A stretch of 64,000 nucleotides of DNA, taken from Angustibacter luteus (GTDB lineage: Bacteria; Actinomycetota; Actinomycetes; Actinomycetales; Angustibacteraceae). Of this stretch, positions 16,285 through 24,491 are shown one piece after another. The translations under genes and the position numbers were made by a program. The stretch covers positions 682,001 to 746,000 of the forward strand of contig NZ_BAABFP010000002.1 of NCBI RefSeq assembly GCF_039541115.1. Reading direction: 5' to 3'. Position 1 is the first letter of the stretch. The number at the start of each line of letters is the position of its first letter. Below the pieces are notes generated by a model. The model did not search any database, was not told where the DNA came from, and was given only the letters and a program-made list of their open reading frames with translations.

Positions 16285-17197
16285 CCACGAACCCTCCACG
16301 TCGCACGTGGACCGCGAGATCCGTCACCAGCCCCGCGCCTGGGCGAGCGCGCTGGACCTGCTTCCGGCGCTGTCCCCCCTGCTGCCCCAACCGGGTGAGC
16401 GGGTCGCGGTGATCGGCTGCGGCACGTCCTGGTTCATGGCCGCGGCCTACGCCTCGACCCGCGAGCTGAGCGGCGCCGGCGAGACGGATGCCTTCGCCGC
16501 GAGCCAGTTCCCGGCGGGGCGCCGCTACGACCGCGTGGTGGCCATCTCCCGTTCCGGCACGACGACCGAGGTGGTGCGCGCCATCGACGCGACCCGCGCC
16601 CCGGTGCTGGCGATCACCGCCGTGCACGACAGTCCCGTCGAGGCGGCCGCGGACGACACGGTCGTCCTGGACTTCGCCGACGAGCAGTCCGTCGTGCAGA
16701 CCGTGTTCGCGACCACCGTCCTGATCCTGTTGCGCGGGTCGCTGGGCGAGGACCTGGCTCCGGTGATCGCCCAGGCGCAGGCGGTGCTGGCCGGCGGGAC
16801 GTCCTACCCGGCCGAGCTCGAGCAGGTCGAGCAGCTCACGTTCCTCGGGCAGGACTGGGCGTTCGGCATCGCCCAGGAGGCCGCGCTGAAGATGCGCGAG
16901 GCCGCGCAGGGCTGGACCGAGGCGTACCCGCAGATGGAGTACCGGCACGGCCCGATCGCCATCGCCCAGCCCGGCCGGGCGGTCTGGGTGTTCGGCCGGC
17001 CGGTGGACGGCCTGGTCGCGGACCTGGCGGCCACCGGTGCGCTCGTCGTGGCCGACCCCCTCGACCCGGTCGCCGACCTGGTCCGCGCCCAGCTGCTCGC
17101 CGTCCGGCGCGCCCGGGCCCAGCACCTCGAGCCCGACCGGCCGCGCCACCTGACCCGCTCGGTGGTGCTCGGCGAGGACGTGCGGCCCGGCCGATGA
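16274..17197 (+). CDS. SIS-domain sugar isomerase/deaminase (AgaS/GlmS/FrlB-like)
   Basis: 307 residues with two SIS domains. Visible are the sugar-phosphate loops VAVIGCGTSWFMAA and AISRSGTTTEVVRAI, and the second-domain motif AQEAALKMREAAQGW followed by YRHGPIAIA. It lacks the glutaminase half of GlmS, so it would be a phosphosugar isomerase, deaminase or deglycase. Between a PfkB kinase and a class II aldolase, a galactosamine-6-phosphate deaminase/isomerase (AgaS-like) role fits best; FrlB-like deglycase is the alternative. Its stop overlaps the aldolase ATG (ATGA). Confidence 0.85.
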   Translation: MRTDHEPSTSHVDREIRHQPRAWASALDLLPALSPLLPQPGERVAVIGCGTSWFMAAAYASTRELSGAGETDAFAASQFPAGRRYDRVVAISRSGTTTEVVRAIDATRAPVLAITAVHDSPVEAAADDTVVLDFADEQSVVQTVFATTVLILLRGSLGEDLAPVIAQAQAVLAGGTSYPAELEQVEQLTFLGQDWAFGIAQEAALKMREAAQGWTEAYPQMEYRHGPIAIAQPGRAVWVFGRPVDGLVADLAATGALVVADPLDPVADLVRAQLLAVRRARAQHLEPDRPRHLTRSVVLGEDVRPGR

Positions 17198-18039
17198 CCG
17201 TCGTCCGGACCGACGAGCTGGTGGCCCAGGCGCGGCGGCGCCGAGGAGCGGTCGCCGCCGTCAACATCATCACGCTCGAGCACGCCGAGGCCGTCGCGCA
17301 AGCGGCCGCCGCGACCGGGACCGCGGTGATCCTGCAGCTCAGCGAGAACGCGGTGCGCTTCCACGGCGGCCAGCTGGAGCCGGTGTCCCTGGCCGCCGCG
17401 GCGATCGCCCGGCACTGCGACGTCCCGATCGCCCTGCACCTCGACCACGTCACCGACGAGGCCCTGCTCGCCCAGGTGGCCGGATCGGTGTTCAGCTCCG
17501 TCATGTACGACGCGGGGGCGTTGCCGCACGAGGAGAACGTCGAGCGCACCCGCCGGGCGGCCGCGTTCGCCCACGGCGCGGGCCTGTGGGTGGAGGCCGA
17601 GCTCGGCTACGTCGGCGGCAAGGCGGACGCGCCGGCGAGCGCGCACGCGCCCGGCGTCCGGACCGATCCCGACGAGGCCGCGGCGTTCGTCGCCGCGACC
17701 GGCGTCGACGCCCTGGCCGTCGCCGTCGGCAGCTCGCACGCGATGACCTCCCGCACCGCCCGCCTGGACGACGCCCTCATCGCCCGGCTGAGCGAGGCGG
17801 TGCCGGTGCCCCTGGTGCTGCACGGCTCGTCGGGGGTGCCGGACGACGAGCTGCGCCGGGCGGTGGTCGCCGGTATCGCGAAGGTGAACTTCGGCACCGG
17901 GCTGAACGTGGCGATGACTGCCACGATCCGCGGCTGCCTCGATGCCGACGCGGCCCTCGTCGACCCGCGCCGGTACCTCGCGCCCGCGCGCACGGCGATG
18001 GCGGACACCGTCGGCGCGCTGCTGCAGGTGCTGGCCTGA
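17194..18039 (+). CDS. Class II fructose/tagatose-bisphosphate aldolase family (GatY/KbaY-like)
   Basis: 281 residues. Zinc-binding histidines are visible in IALHLDHVTD and LHGSSGVPD, with the VKVNFGTGLNVA-type phosphate loop as IAKVNFGTGLNVAM. VEAELGYVGG is the conserved glutamate strand. It cleaves a ketose-1,6-bisphosphate into dihydroxyacetone phosphate and glyceraldehyde-3-phosphate. Last gene of the catabolic operon; the context favours tagatose-1,6-bisphosphate over the central glycolytic substrate. It ends 25 bases from the convergent galE. Confidence 0.88.
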   Translation: MTVVRTDELVAQARRRRGAVAAVNIITLEHAEAVAQAAAATGTAVILQLSENAVRFHGGQLEPVSLAAAAIARHCDVPIALHLDHVTDEALLAQVAGSVFSSVMYDAGALPHEENVERTRRAAAFAHGAGLWVEAELGYVGGKADAPASAHAPGVRTDPDEAAAFVAATGVDALAVAVGSSHAMTSRTARLDDALIARLSEAVPVPLVLHGSSGVPDDELRRAVVAGIAKVNFGTGLNVAMTATIRGCLDADAALVDPRRYLAPARTAMADTVGALLQVLA

Positions 18040-18064
18040 CCCCTGGCCCGGCCCTTCGGTCAGC

Positions 18065-19051
18065 TCAGCGGACCCGCGGCAGGTCGGCGACCTCAGGGTG
18101 CCGCAGCGTCCAGCCCGCCCACGCCGAGCCGACCATCTCGCGCAGGTCGTGCTGGGCCTCCCAGCCCAGGTAGTGCCGGATCGCGTCGGCCGACGCGACG
18201 GTGCGCGGCGGGTCCCCCGGACGGCGCGCGACGACGTCCGGCGTGACGTCGAGCCCGGTCACCTCGCCGATCACGTCGATCACCTCGCGCACCGAGGAAC
18301 CCTGCCCGCGACCGATGTTCAAGGACAGCGACTCGCCCTCGCCGCCCAGGTACCGGGCAGCCGCGAGGTGCGCGGACGCGATGTCCGCCACGTGGATGTA
18401 GTCGCGGATGCAGGTGCCGTCCGGCGTCGGGTAGTCGTCGCCGAAGATCCGTGGCCGCTCGCCCTTGGTGAGCCGTTCGAAGACCATCGGGATGAGGTTG
18501 AACGCCTCGGGGTCGCCGAGCTCGGGCGTCGCCGCGCCGGCCACGTTGAAGTAGCGCAGGCAGACCGACCGGACGCCGTACGCCGCACCGGCGTCCTTGG
18601 CCAGCCACTCCCCGACGACCTTCGTCTCGCCGTACGGCGACTCCGGGACCAGGTGGCTCTTCTCCTCCACCAGCGCGGTCTCCGGGGCGCCGTACGTCGC
18701 CGCGGACGACGAGAACACGAAGCGCTTCACCCCGTGGTCGCGCATCGCCTCCATCAGCACGAGCTGGCCGAGCACGTTCTGCCGGTAGTAGTAGAAGGGG
18801 TCCGCGACGCTCTCGCCGACCTGCTTCTTCGCGGCGATGTGCACGACCCCGCTGACGTCGTGCTCGGTGATCGCTCGGTCCACCTGCTCGCGGTCCAGCA
18901 GTGAGGCGTGCACCAGCGGGGCGTCGCCGATCCGGGACGCGTCACCGGTGGACAGGTCGTCCAGGACGACGACACCGACCCCGGCCTGCGTCAGGGCGCG
19001 CACCACGTGCGCGCCGATGTACCCCGCGCCACCCGTCACCAGCCACGTCAT
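18065..19051 (-). CDS. galE: UDP-glucose 4-epimerase
   Basis: 328 residues of an extended short-chain dehydrogenase. TGGAGYIGAHV binds NAD+, catalytic Tyr and Lys lie in SPYGETKVVGE, and FSSSAATYG carries the catalytic serine. LRYFNVAGA and GTCIRDYIHVADIA are GalE signatures. It interconverts UDP-glucose and UDP-galactose, linking to both the glycan genes on the left and possible galactoside catabolism. The ATG has TAGGTT 7 bases upstream, so the leaderless start 19051 is preferred over a TTG three codons earlier. Confidence 0.94.
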   Translation of the reverse strand: MTWLVTGGAGYIGAHVVRALTQAGVGVVVLDDLSTGDASRIGDAPLVHASLLDREQVDRAITEHDVSGVVHIAAKKQVGESVADPFYYYRQNVLGQLVLMEAMRDHGVKRFVFSSSAATYGAPETALVEEKSHLVPESPYGETKVVGEWLAKDAGAAYGVRSVCLRYFNVAGAATPELGDPEAFNLIPMVFERLTKGERPRIFGDDYPTPDGTCIRDYIHVADIASAHLAAARYLGGEGESLSLNIGRGQGSSVREVIDVIGEVTGLDVTPDVVARRPGDPPRTVASADAIRHYLGWEAQHDLREMVGSAWAGWTLRHPEVADLPRVR

Positions 19052-19064
19052 GGCAGCCAACCTA
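19052..19064 (-). promoter_or_regulatory. Leaderless -10 element for galE
   Basis: TAGGTT (19059-19064, minus strand), 7 bases, then ATG 19051. Confidence 0.55.
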
Positions 19065-19075
19065 CCGGGCGGCGT

Positions 19076-19612
19076 TCAGGACCCGCCGAAACCGACCCCG
19101 CCCGAACGGCGCGAGCGCAGCCGCTCGCCCTTGGTGCGGGCCTGCGCGCCGAGGTCGTCCTGGAACGCCGACATCTTGCGGCGCAACGACTCTGCCTCCT
19201 CACCGGCGCCGGACCCGAGGATCCGGACGGCGAGCAGGCCGGCGTTGCGGGCGCCGGCCACCGAGACCGTGGCCACCGGCACACCGGCCGGCATCTGCAC
19301 GATCGACAGCAGTGAGTCCATGCCGTCCAGGTACTGCAGCGGAACTGGCACGCCGATCACCGGCAGCGGGGTCACCGAGGCCAGCATGCCGGGCAGGTGG
19401 GCGGCGCCGCCGGCGCCGGCGATGATCACCCGCAGGCCACGGTCGGCCGCCGACGTCCCGTAGTCGAGCATCTCGCGGGCCATCCGGTGCGCGGAGACGA
19501 CGTCCACCTCGTGCACGACGCCGAACTCGTCCAGCGCCTTGCTCGCGGCCTCCATGACCGGCCAGTCCGAGTCGCTGCCCATCACCACGCCGACCAGCGG
19601 GTTCGCACTCAT
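19076..19612 (-). CDS. purE: N5-carboxyaminoimidazole ribonucleotide mutase
   Basis: 178 residues. [17 protein letters not shown], the catalytic-histidine strand [11 protein letters not shown] and [17 protein letters not shown] are diagnostic of class I PurE. It moves the carboxyl group from N5-CAIR to CAIR in purine synthesis, consuming the PurK product. The ATG overlaps the purK stop (ATGA). The basic tail after about residue 155 ([15 protein letters not shown]) is longer than in enteric PurE. Confidence 0.95.
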   Translation of the reverse strand: MSANPLVGVVMGSDSDWPVMEAASKALDEFGVVHEVDVVSAHRMAREMLDYGTSAADRGLRVIIAGAGGAAHLPGMLASVTPLPVIGVPVPLQYLDGMDSLLSIVQMPAGVPVATVSVAGARNAGLLAVRILGSGAGEEAESLRRKMSAFQDDLGAQARTKGERLRSRRSGGVGFGGS

Positions 19613-20871
19613 TCGGTCACCACTCCCTGGATGTAGTCCGCCGCGTGCCGGGCCCGCTCGCGCAGGTCGGCCAGGTCGTCCCCGCACACCGTCACGTGCC
19701 CGATCTTGCGTCCGGGCCGCACCGACTTGCCGTACAGGTGCACCTTGAGCGACGGGTCGTGCGCGAGCACGTGCTGGTACGTCGTGTACAGGTCCGGGTA
19801 GTCGCCCCCGAGCACGTTGGCCATCACGGTCCACCGGGCGCGCGGGCGGGTGTCGCCGAGCGGCAGGTCGAGGACGGCGCGCAGGTGCTGCTCGAACTGG
19901 CTGGTCACCGAGCCGTCGATCGTCCAGTGCCCGCTGTTGTGCGGGCGCATCGCGAGCTCGTTCACGACGAAGCCCGCCCCCTCCCCCTCGTGATCATGCA
20001 CGTTCGCCCCCGCGGGCCCGCCATCCCGGGGCGAACGTGCATGATCACCGGGGGAGGGGTGGAGCTCGAACAGCTCGACCGCGAGGACGCCGGTGACGTC
20101 GAGCTCACCCGCGATCCGCAGCGCCGCCTCGGTCGCGGCGGCCGCCATCGCCGGCGACAGGCCCGGTGCCGGCGCGATGACCTCGGTGCAGATCCCGTCC
20201 TCCTGCACCGTCTCGACCACCGGCCACGCCGCGGCCTGACCCATCGGGCTGCGCGCCACCAGCACGGCCAGCTCGCGACGGAAGGCGACCTTCTCCTCCG
20301 CGAGCAACGCCTCGCCGGCATCGAGGCGGCCCAGCCAGTCCGCGGCGTCGTCCAGCGAGTCGGCGACGAGCACGCCCTTGCCGTCGTAGCCACCGCGGGG
20401 GGTCTTGACCACCAGCGGCCAGCCCACCTCGTCACCGAACGCGGCGAGCTCGCCCGCGTCGTGCACCGCGGCCCACCGCGGGCAGGGCACCCCGATGGCG
20501 GCGAGCCGCTCGCGCATGACCAGCTTGTCCTGGGCGTGCACGAGCGCGGCCGCACTGGGCCGGATCGTCGCGCCGCCGGCCTCCAGGGCCTGCAGGTGCT
20601 CCGGCGGCACGTGCTCGTGGTCGAAGGTGACGACGTCGCAGTCGGCGGCCAGCCGTTGCAGGGCGGTCAGGTCGGTGTGCAGGCCGGGCGGCGTCTGGGC
20701 CGCGACGAGGGCGGCGCTCGCGTCCGGCGCCTCGCTGAGCACCCGCAACCCCAGGCTGAGAGCGGTCGCCGGGGCCAGCATCATCCGGGCCAGCTGTCCC
20801 GCGCCCACGACCCCCACGAGCGGGAACCCACCAGGGTGGTGGACGGCGTCCGGGGAGCGTTCGTGGTCCAC
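19609..20871 (-). CDS. purK: N5-carboxyaminoimidazole ribonucleotide synthase with an in-frame palindromic insertion
   Basis: A 420-residue ATP-grasp enzyme converting AIR, ATP and bicarbonate to N5-CAIR. It shows [31 protein letters not shown] and [14 protein letters not shown]. Residues about 271-300 (starting [10 protein letters not shown], ending HDHEGEGAG) interrupt the otherwise continuous VELFEL ... [16 protein letters not shown] strand pair; they are encoded by family A palindrome copy 2. The reading frame stays open and flanking catalytic motifs are intact, so the enzyme is probably functional with a surface-loop insertion. The GTG start has TAGGCT 7 bases upstream. Confidence 0.94.
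   Translation of the reverse strand: MDHERSPDAVHHPGGFPLVGVVGAGQLARMMLAPATALSLGLRVLSEAPDASAALVAAQTPPGLHTDLTALQRLAADCDVVTFDHEHVPPEHLQALEAGGATIRPSAAALVHAQDKLVMRERLAAIGVPCPRWAAVHDAGELAAFGDEVGWPLVVKTPRGGYDGKGVLVADSLDDAADWLGRLDAGEALLAEEKVAFRRELAVLVARSPMGQAAAWPVVETVQEDGICTEVIAPAPGLSPAMAAAATEAALRIAGELDVTGVLAVELFELHPSPGDHARSPRDGGPAGANVHDHEGEGAGFVVNELAMRPHNSGHWTIDGSVTSQFEQHLRAVLDLPLGDTRPRARWTVMANVLGGDYPDLYTTYQHVLAHDPSLKVHLYGKSVRPGRKIGHVTVCGDDLADLRERARHAADYIQGVVTE
19981..20060. repeat. Palindromic element, family A, copy 2, inside purK
   Basis: Perfect 21-bp arms at 19990-20010 and 20028-20048 (GTGATCATGCACGTTCGCCC plus one C), 17-base loop, with C-rich and G-rich extensions outside as in copy 1. It lies wholly in the purK reading frame, without stop codons in the purK frame. 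Confidence 0.92.
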
Positions 20872-20884
20872 GACGGCGAGCCTA
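20872..20884 (-). promoter_or_regulatory. Leaderless -10 element for purK
   Basis: TAGGCT (20879-20884, minus strand), 7 bases, then GTG 20871. Confidence 0.6.
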
Positions 20885-20978
20885 GCCGGGCGTGCCGCTC
20901 CCAGCGGACGGGGTTACCCTGACCAGCGCGCGGGCGACCAGGCTCCGCGCCCCAGTCGTCGCCCCACCGGAGCCGTTC

Positions 20979-21524
20979 GTGTCCCACGCCCCCTCGCTCA
21001 TCGACCGCGCACGCGGCGCGATGGACGTCGTCGTCCGGGAGATGATCAAGTTCGGCGCCGTCGGCGCGCTGGCGTTCGTGGTGGACGTCGGCGTGTTCAA
21101 CCTGCTGCGCTACGGGCTCGGCGACGGCGGCCCGCTGGAGAGCAAGCCGATCACCGCGAAGATCATCTCGGCCACCTGCGCCACCGTCGTCGCGTGGATC
21201 GGCAACCGGCTCTGGACGTTCCGGCACCGCGGCCGGCTCAAGGCGCACCACGAGTTCGCGCTGTTCGTCGCGTTCAACGTGATCGGCATGCTGATCTCGG
21301 TGGCCTGCCTGTGGTTCAGCCACTACGTCCTGGACTTCACGACCGCCCGGGACGACAACATCTCCGCCAACGGCGTCGGCCTGCTGCTCGGCACGCTGTT
21401 CCGCTTCTGGGCCTACCGCACGTTCGTGTTCAAGTCCGAGCTCGCGGACGACGAGGTGCTCGGCCTGCACAAGCACCCGCACCCCGCCACGGACGAGCAC
21501 CAGCCCGCCTCGCCCCCCGCCTGA
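20979..21524 (+). CDS. GtrA-family membrane protein
   Basis: 181 residues with four hydrophobic segments. KFGAVGALAFVVDVGVFNLL and ATVVAWIGNRLWTFR are the GtrA signature, and GTLFRFWAYRTFVFKS closes the domain. GtrA proteins move lipid-linked sugars or assist cell-wall polysaccharide synthesis. GTG 20979 is chosen because GGAG lies 6 bases upstream and a -10-like TACCCT is at 20915-20920, leaving a leader of about 50 bases. Divergent from purK, as in mycobacteria (recalled Rv3276c/Rv3277). Confidence 0.85.
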   Translation: MSHAPSLIDRARGAMDVVVREMIKFGAVGALAFVVDVGVFNLLRYGLGDGGPLESKPITAKIISATCATVVAWIGNRLWTFRHRGRLKAHHEFALFVAFNVIGMLISVACLWFSHYVLDFTTARDDNISANGVGLLLGTLFRFWAYRTFVFKSELADDEVLGLHKHPHPATDEHQPASPPA

Positions 21525-21541
21525 CCCCCGCCCACCTTTCT

Positions 21542-21659
21542 TGTCGCGGCGCAACGCCACTCCACTAGGTATGGAGTAACGGCACGCAGTCGCAACCAGC
21601 GCTGGTTGGGACTGCGTGCCGTTACTCCAATAGGTTCGTAGCTGCGTTGCGCCGCGACA
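21542..21659. repeat. Three-tier long hairpin, family C
   Basis: Nested perfect inverted repeats: outer 16 bp TGTCGCGGCGCAACGC (21542-21557 with 21644-21659), middle 19 bp GGAGTAACGGCACGCAGTC (21573-21591 with 21610-21628), and inner CAACCAGCGCTGGTTG (21593-21608). The 15-base spacers between outer and middle arms pair poorly. It occupies the junction of the convergent gtrA-like and histidine kinase genes. Only copy in the window; no adjacent target-site duplication seen. Confidence 0.9.
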
Positions 21660-21678
21660 CCCACAGGGCCGGCTGGGG

Positions 21679-22917
21679 TTAGTCGACGGCGCTGAGGAAG
21701 ACCGCGAACACGGGCGGGCGAGCCCGCACCAGCTCGAGGCGCCCGCCGTCCGCCTCGGCGAGGTCCCGGGCCAGCGCCAGCCCCAGCCCGGTGCTGCCGC
21801 TGCTGCTCACGCTGCGCTCGAACACCCGCGAGCCGAGCTCGGGGGGCACCCCCTCCCCCTCGTCCGTGACCTCCACCACGACCGAGCGACCCGTGTGCCG
21901 GGCGGTGATCGATACCGTGCCGCGCCCGTGCTGCAGGCTGTTCTCCACCAGCGTCGCGAGCACCTGCGAGAACGCCCCCGGGGTGGCGACCACGGACACC
22001 GGCTCCACCGGGTGCAGCACCAGCCGGCGGCGGCGCTCGCGGAAGGCCGGCGTCCACTCCTCGATCTGCTGCTCCAGGATCTGCACCAGGTTCACCGACG
22101 TCACCGTGGTGCGCCGCTGCAGCCGCGAGCGGGCGAGCAGGCTGTCGACCACCTGGGTCAGCCGCTCGACCTGGTTGAGCGCGACGCGGGCCTCCTCGTG
22201 GACCTCGTCGACCTCCTCGCTGGTGGCGATCTCCTCCAGCCGCATGGACAGGGCGGTCAGCGGCGTGCGCAGCTGGTGGCTGGCGTCGGAGGCGAACTCG
22301 CGCTCCGCCGCCAGCGCCGCCGCCATGGACGCCGCGCTGCGCTCCAGCCCGGCGGCCACCCGGTCGAGCTCGGGGACGCCGCTGCTGACCGGCCGCAGCC
22401 GGGACTCGCCCCGCCCGAGCCGGTCGGCGTTGTCCGCCAGGACGGCGAGCGGCTCGACCAGCCGGCGTGCCTGCCAGGTCGCCGACAGGGCGGCGACCGC
22501 GAACGCGACCACGGACAACGCCAGGATGCCCAGGCCGAGCTCGGCGATCTGCAGGTTCACCCGGGTCCGGCTGACCTCCACCACCACGACGGTGTCCCCG
22601 CCGCTGCTCGCGGCCCGCACGAGGTCACCGGCGATGGGCGTGCCGACGTCCAGCACACCCTCGCTCGAGGAGACCCGGGCGTGCAGGTGCCCGCCGTTGC
22701 GGCCCTCTGCGAGCTCGGCCTCGATCTGCGCCCCGAGCTCGGGGAGCGGAGCGTCCCCGCGCTCCACCAGCATCTGCACGTCCGAGGCGCGACGGCTCAG
22801 GTCCGACGTGGTCTGCCGGAACACCGACCAGGCGCCGAGCCCGACCAGCGGTGCACCGACCAGCAGGACGCCGACGGCGGCGGCGATCAGGGACGAGCGG
22901 AGCAGCCGGGCACGCAC
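21679..22917 (-). CDS. Two-component sensor histidine kinase
   Basis: 412 residues. Membrane helices at about 8-30 and 124-146 enclose a roughly 90-residue extracellular sensor. A HAMP linker follows, then HisKA with phospho-acceptor His214 in DASHQLRTPLTAL, and HATPase with NSLQHG (N box), DEGEGVP (G1) and STGLGLALA (G2). GTG start lies 9 bases after the response-regulator stop, so it is the second gene of the operon. Signal unknown. It ends beside the family C hairpin. Confidence 0.93.
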   Translation of the reverse strand: MRARLLRSSLIAAAVGVLLVGAPLVGLGAWSVFRQTTSDLSRRASDVQMLVERGDAPLPELGAQIEAELAEGRNGGHLHARVSSSEGVLDVGTPIAGDLVRAASSGGDTVVVVEVSRTRVNLQIAELGLGILALSVVAFAVAALSATWQARRLVEPLAVLADNADRLGRGESRLRPVSSGVPELDRVAAGLERSAASMAAALAAEREFASDASHQLRTPLTALSMRLEEIATSEEVDEVHEEARVALNQVERLTQVVDSLLARSRLQRRTTVTSVNLVQILEQQIEEWTPAFRERRRRLVLHPVEPVSVVATPGAFSQVLATLVENSLQHGRGTVSITARHTGRSVVVEVTDEGEGVPPELGSRVFERSVSSSGSTGLGLALARDLAEADGGRLELVRARPPVFAVFLSAVD

Positions 22918-22926
22918 CGCCGCTGC

Positions 22927-23595
22927 TCAGGCGTCCCGCTCGAACCGGAACCCGACGCCGCGCACCGTCGCGATGAACCGCGGCTGACCCGCCTCGTCGC
23001 CGAGCTTGCGGCGAAGCCAGGACACGTGCATGTCGAGCGTCTTGGTCGAGCCGTACCAGTCGGCGTCCCAGACCTCGCGCATGAGCTGCTCGCGGGGCAC
23101 CACCCGGCCGGCCTCGCGCACCAGAACGCGGAGCAGGTCGAACTCCTTGGCAGTCAGCTGCAGCTCGGTGTCGTCCAGAAAGGCCTGCCGTGCCTCGGCG
23201 TCGATCCGTACCCGCGGTGTCGGCTCGGACTCGTGGCCGCCGCGGCGCAGCAGGGCGCGGGCCCGGGCGAGCAGCTCGGCGAGCCGAAACGGTTTGGTGA
23301 CGTAGTCGTCGGCCCCGGCGTCCAGCCCCACGACGGTGTCGACCTCGTCGGCACGGGCCGTCAGCACCAGCACCGGGACGTCGCTGCCGGAGGCGCGGAT
23401 CTCGCGGCACACGTCCAGGCCGTCCATCCCCGGCAGGCCGAGGTCGAGGACGACGAGGTCGACGTCCTCACGGGCCCCGGCCAGCGCACTGGGGCCGTCG
23501 GCGCGGACGTCGACCTCGTACCCCTCGCGGCGCAGGGCGCGGGCCAGCGGCTCGGCGATCGAGGCGTCGTCCTCGGCGAGCAGCACCCGGGTCAT
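22927..23595 (-). CDS. OmpR/PhoB-family response regulator
   Basis: 222 residues. The receiver domain has acidic pair EDD near residues 8-10, phospho-acceptor Asp51 in VVLDLGLPGMDG, Thr79 and Lys101 in VTKPFR. The winged-helix DNA-binding domain carries LTAKEFDLLRVLV and STKTLDMHVSWLRRKL with RGVGFRFE at the end. ATG 23595 is preferred to the ATG three codons earlier because that one lies inside TACGAT, which stands 7 bases before 23595. Confidence 0.94.
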   Translation of the reverse strand: MTRVLLAEDDASIAEPLARALRREGYEVDVRADGPSALAGAREDVDLVVLDLGLPGMDGLDVCREIRASGSDVPVLVLTARADEVDTVVGLDAGADDYVTKPFRLAELLARARALLRRGGHESEPTPRVRIDAEARQAFLDDTELQLTAKEFDLLRVLVREAGRVVPREQLMREVWDADWYGSTKTLDMHVSWLRRKLGDEAGQPRFIATVRGVGFRFERDA

Positions 23596-23608
23596 GGGCG
23601 TCATCGTA
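23596..23608 (-). promoter_or_regulatory. Leaderless -10 element for the response regulator
   Basis: TACGAT (23603-23608, minus strand), 7 bases, then ATG 23595. Confidence 0.55.
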
Positions 23609-23663
23609 GGGCCAGCGGACACCGGCGTCCGGTGGTCGCTATGAGCAGTTTCCACCAACCGCT

Positions 23664-24479
23664 TCAGGCGTCTCCGGGCCACACCGGCGGACGGCGCTCC
23701 GCGAACGCCCGGACGCCCTCGGCGCGGTCCGGCGAGAAGGCCGTGGCACGCCACGCGGAGTCCTCGACGGCCAGCCCGGTGGCCAGGTCGACGTCCAGCC
23801 CGAGGCGCATCGCGCGCTTCGCCTGGCGGAGCCCCACGGGCGAGTTGGCGGCGATGGCGGTGGCGATCTCGATCGCGGCATCGCGGGCCGTGCCGGCCGG
23901 GACGACGCGGTCCACGCAGCCGTGCGCGAGCGCCTCGGCCGCCGTGAGCCGGCGGGCGGTGAACACCAGGTCCGCGGCGCGTGACCAGCCGACCCGGCGG
24001 GTGAGCAGCTGCGTGCCGCCACCGCCCGGGATGACGCCGACGCTGACCTCCGGCAGCCCGACCACCGCGGTGTCGTCCGCCACGACCAGGTCGCAGGACA
24101 GGGCGATCTCGAACCCGCCGCCCAGCGCGTAGCCGTGCACGGCCGCCACCACCGGCATGGGCAGGTCCAGGACGCCGCGGTAGGCCGCCGCCGTCGTCGG
24201 CCGCTGTGCGATCAGGTCGGCGTCGCTGAAACCGTTGCGCTCCTTGAGGTCCGCCCCCACGCAGAACGCCTTCTCGGCCGAGCTGCTGACCACCACGGCG
24301 CGGGTGCCGCGCGTGGCGGCGAGCGCGGACGTCGCCTCGACCAGGTCGCGGGCCATCGCGGTGGACACCGCGTTCAGCGCCTCGGGACGGTTGAGCACGA
24401 GCTCGACGACGTGCTCACCCACGGCGCGCAGGGTCACGTGCTCCAGCTCGATCAGGTCATCGCTCGGTTCAGGGGTCAC
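23664..24479 (-). CDS. Enoyl-CoA hydratase/isomerase
   Basis: 271 residues of the crotonase fold. LNRPEALNAVSTAM, CVGADLKER (oxyanion-hole backbone), HGYALGGGFEIALSCDL and the catalytic glutamate in GLPEVSVGVIPGGGGTQLL are present. It hydrates trans-2-enoyl-CoA in fatty acid or branched-chain degradation. The GTG start has TAGCGT 6 bases upstream; the TAG of that hexamer is also the stop codon of the upstream cyclase gene. Specific substrate not assignable. Confidence 0.92.
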   Translation of the reverse strand: MTPEPSDDLIELEHVTLRAVGEHVVELVLNRPEALNAVSTAMARDLVEATSALAATRGTRAVVVSSSAEKAFCVGADLKERNGFSDADLIAQRPTTAAAYRGVLDLPMPVVAAVHGYALGGGFEIALSCDLVVADDTAVVGLPEVSVGVIPGGGGTQLLTRRVGWSRAADLVFTARRLTAAEALAHGCVDRVVPAGTARDAAIEIATAIAANSPVGLRQAKRAMRLGLDVDLATGLAVEDSAWRATAFSPDRAEGVRAFAERRPPVWPGDA

Positions 24480-24491
24480 GGCTGCACGCTA
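24480..24491 (-). promoter_or_regulatory. Leaderless -10 element for the enoyl-CoA hydratase, overlapping the cyclase stop
   Basis: TAGCGT (24486-24491, minus strand), 6 bases, then GTG 24479. Bases 24489-24491 are the TAG stop of the cyclase gene. Confidence 0.5.

Noticed and set aside
13015-16299. A very long minus-strand open frame (over 1000 codons)
   Set aside because: It reads across the plus-strand DeoR, GH4 and kinase genes in the wrong frame, with Arg/Val/Gln-rich low-complexity sequence and no family motif. High GC removes stop codons from shadow frames.
23620-23634. Small hairpin CACCGG-CGT-CCGGTG downstream of the enoyl-CoA hydratase gene as a terminator
   Set aside because: Six-bp stem without a T-tract, and it overlaps the response-regulator promoter region; too weak to call.
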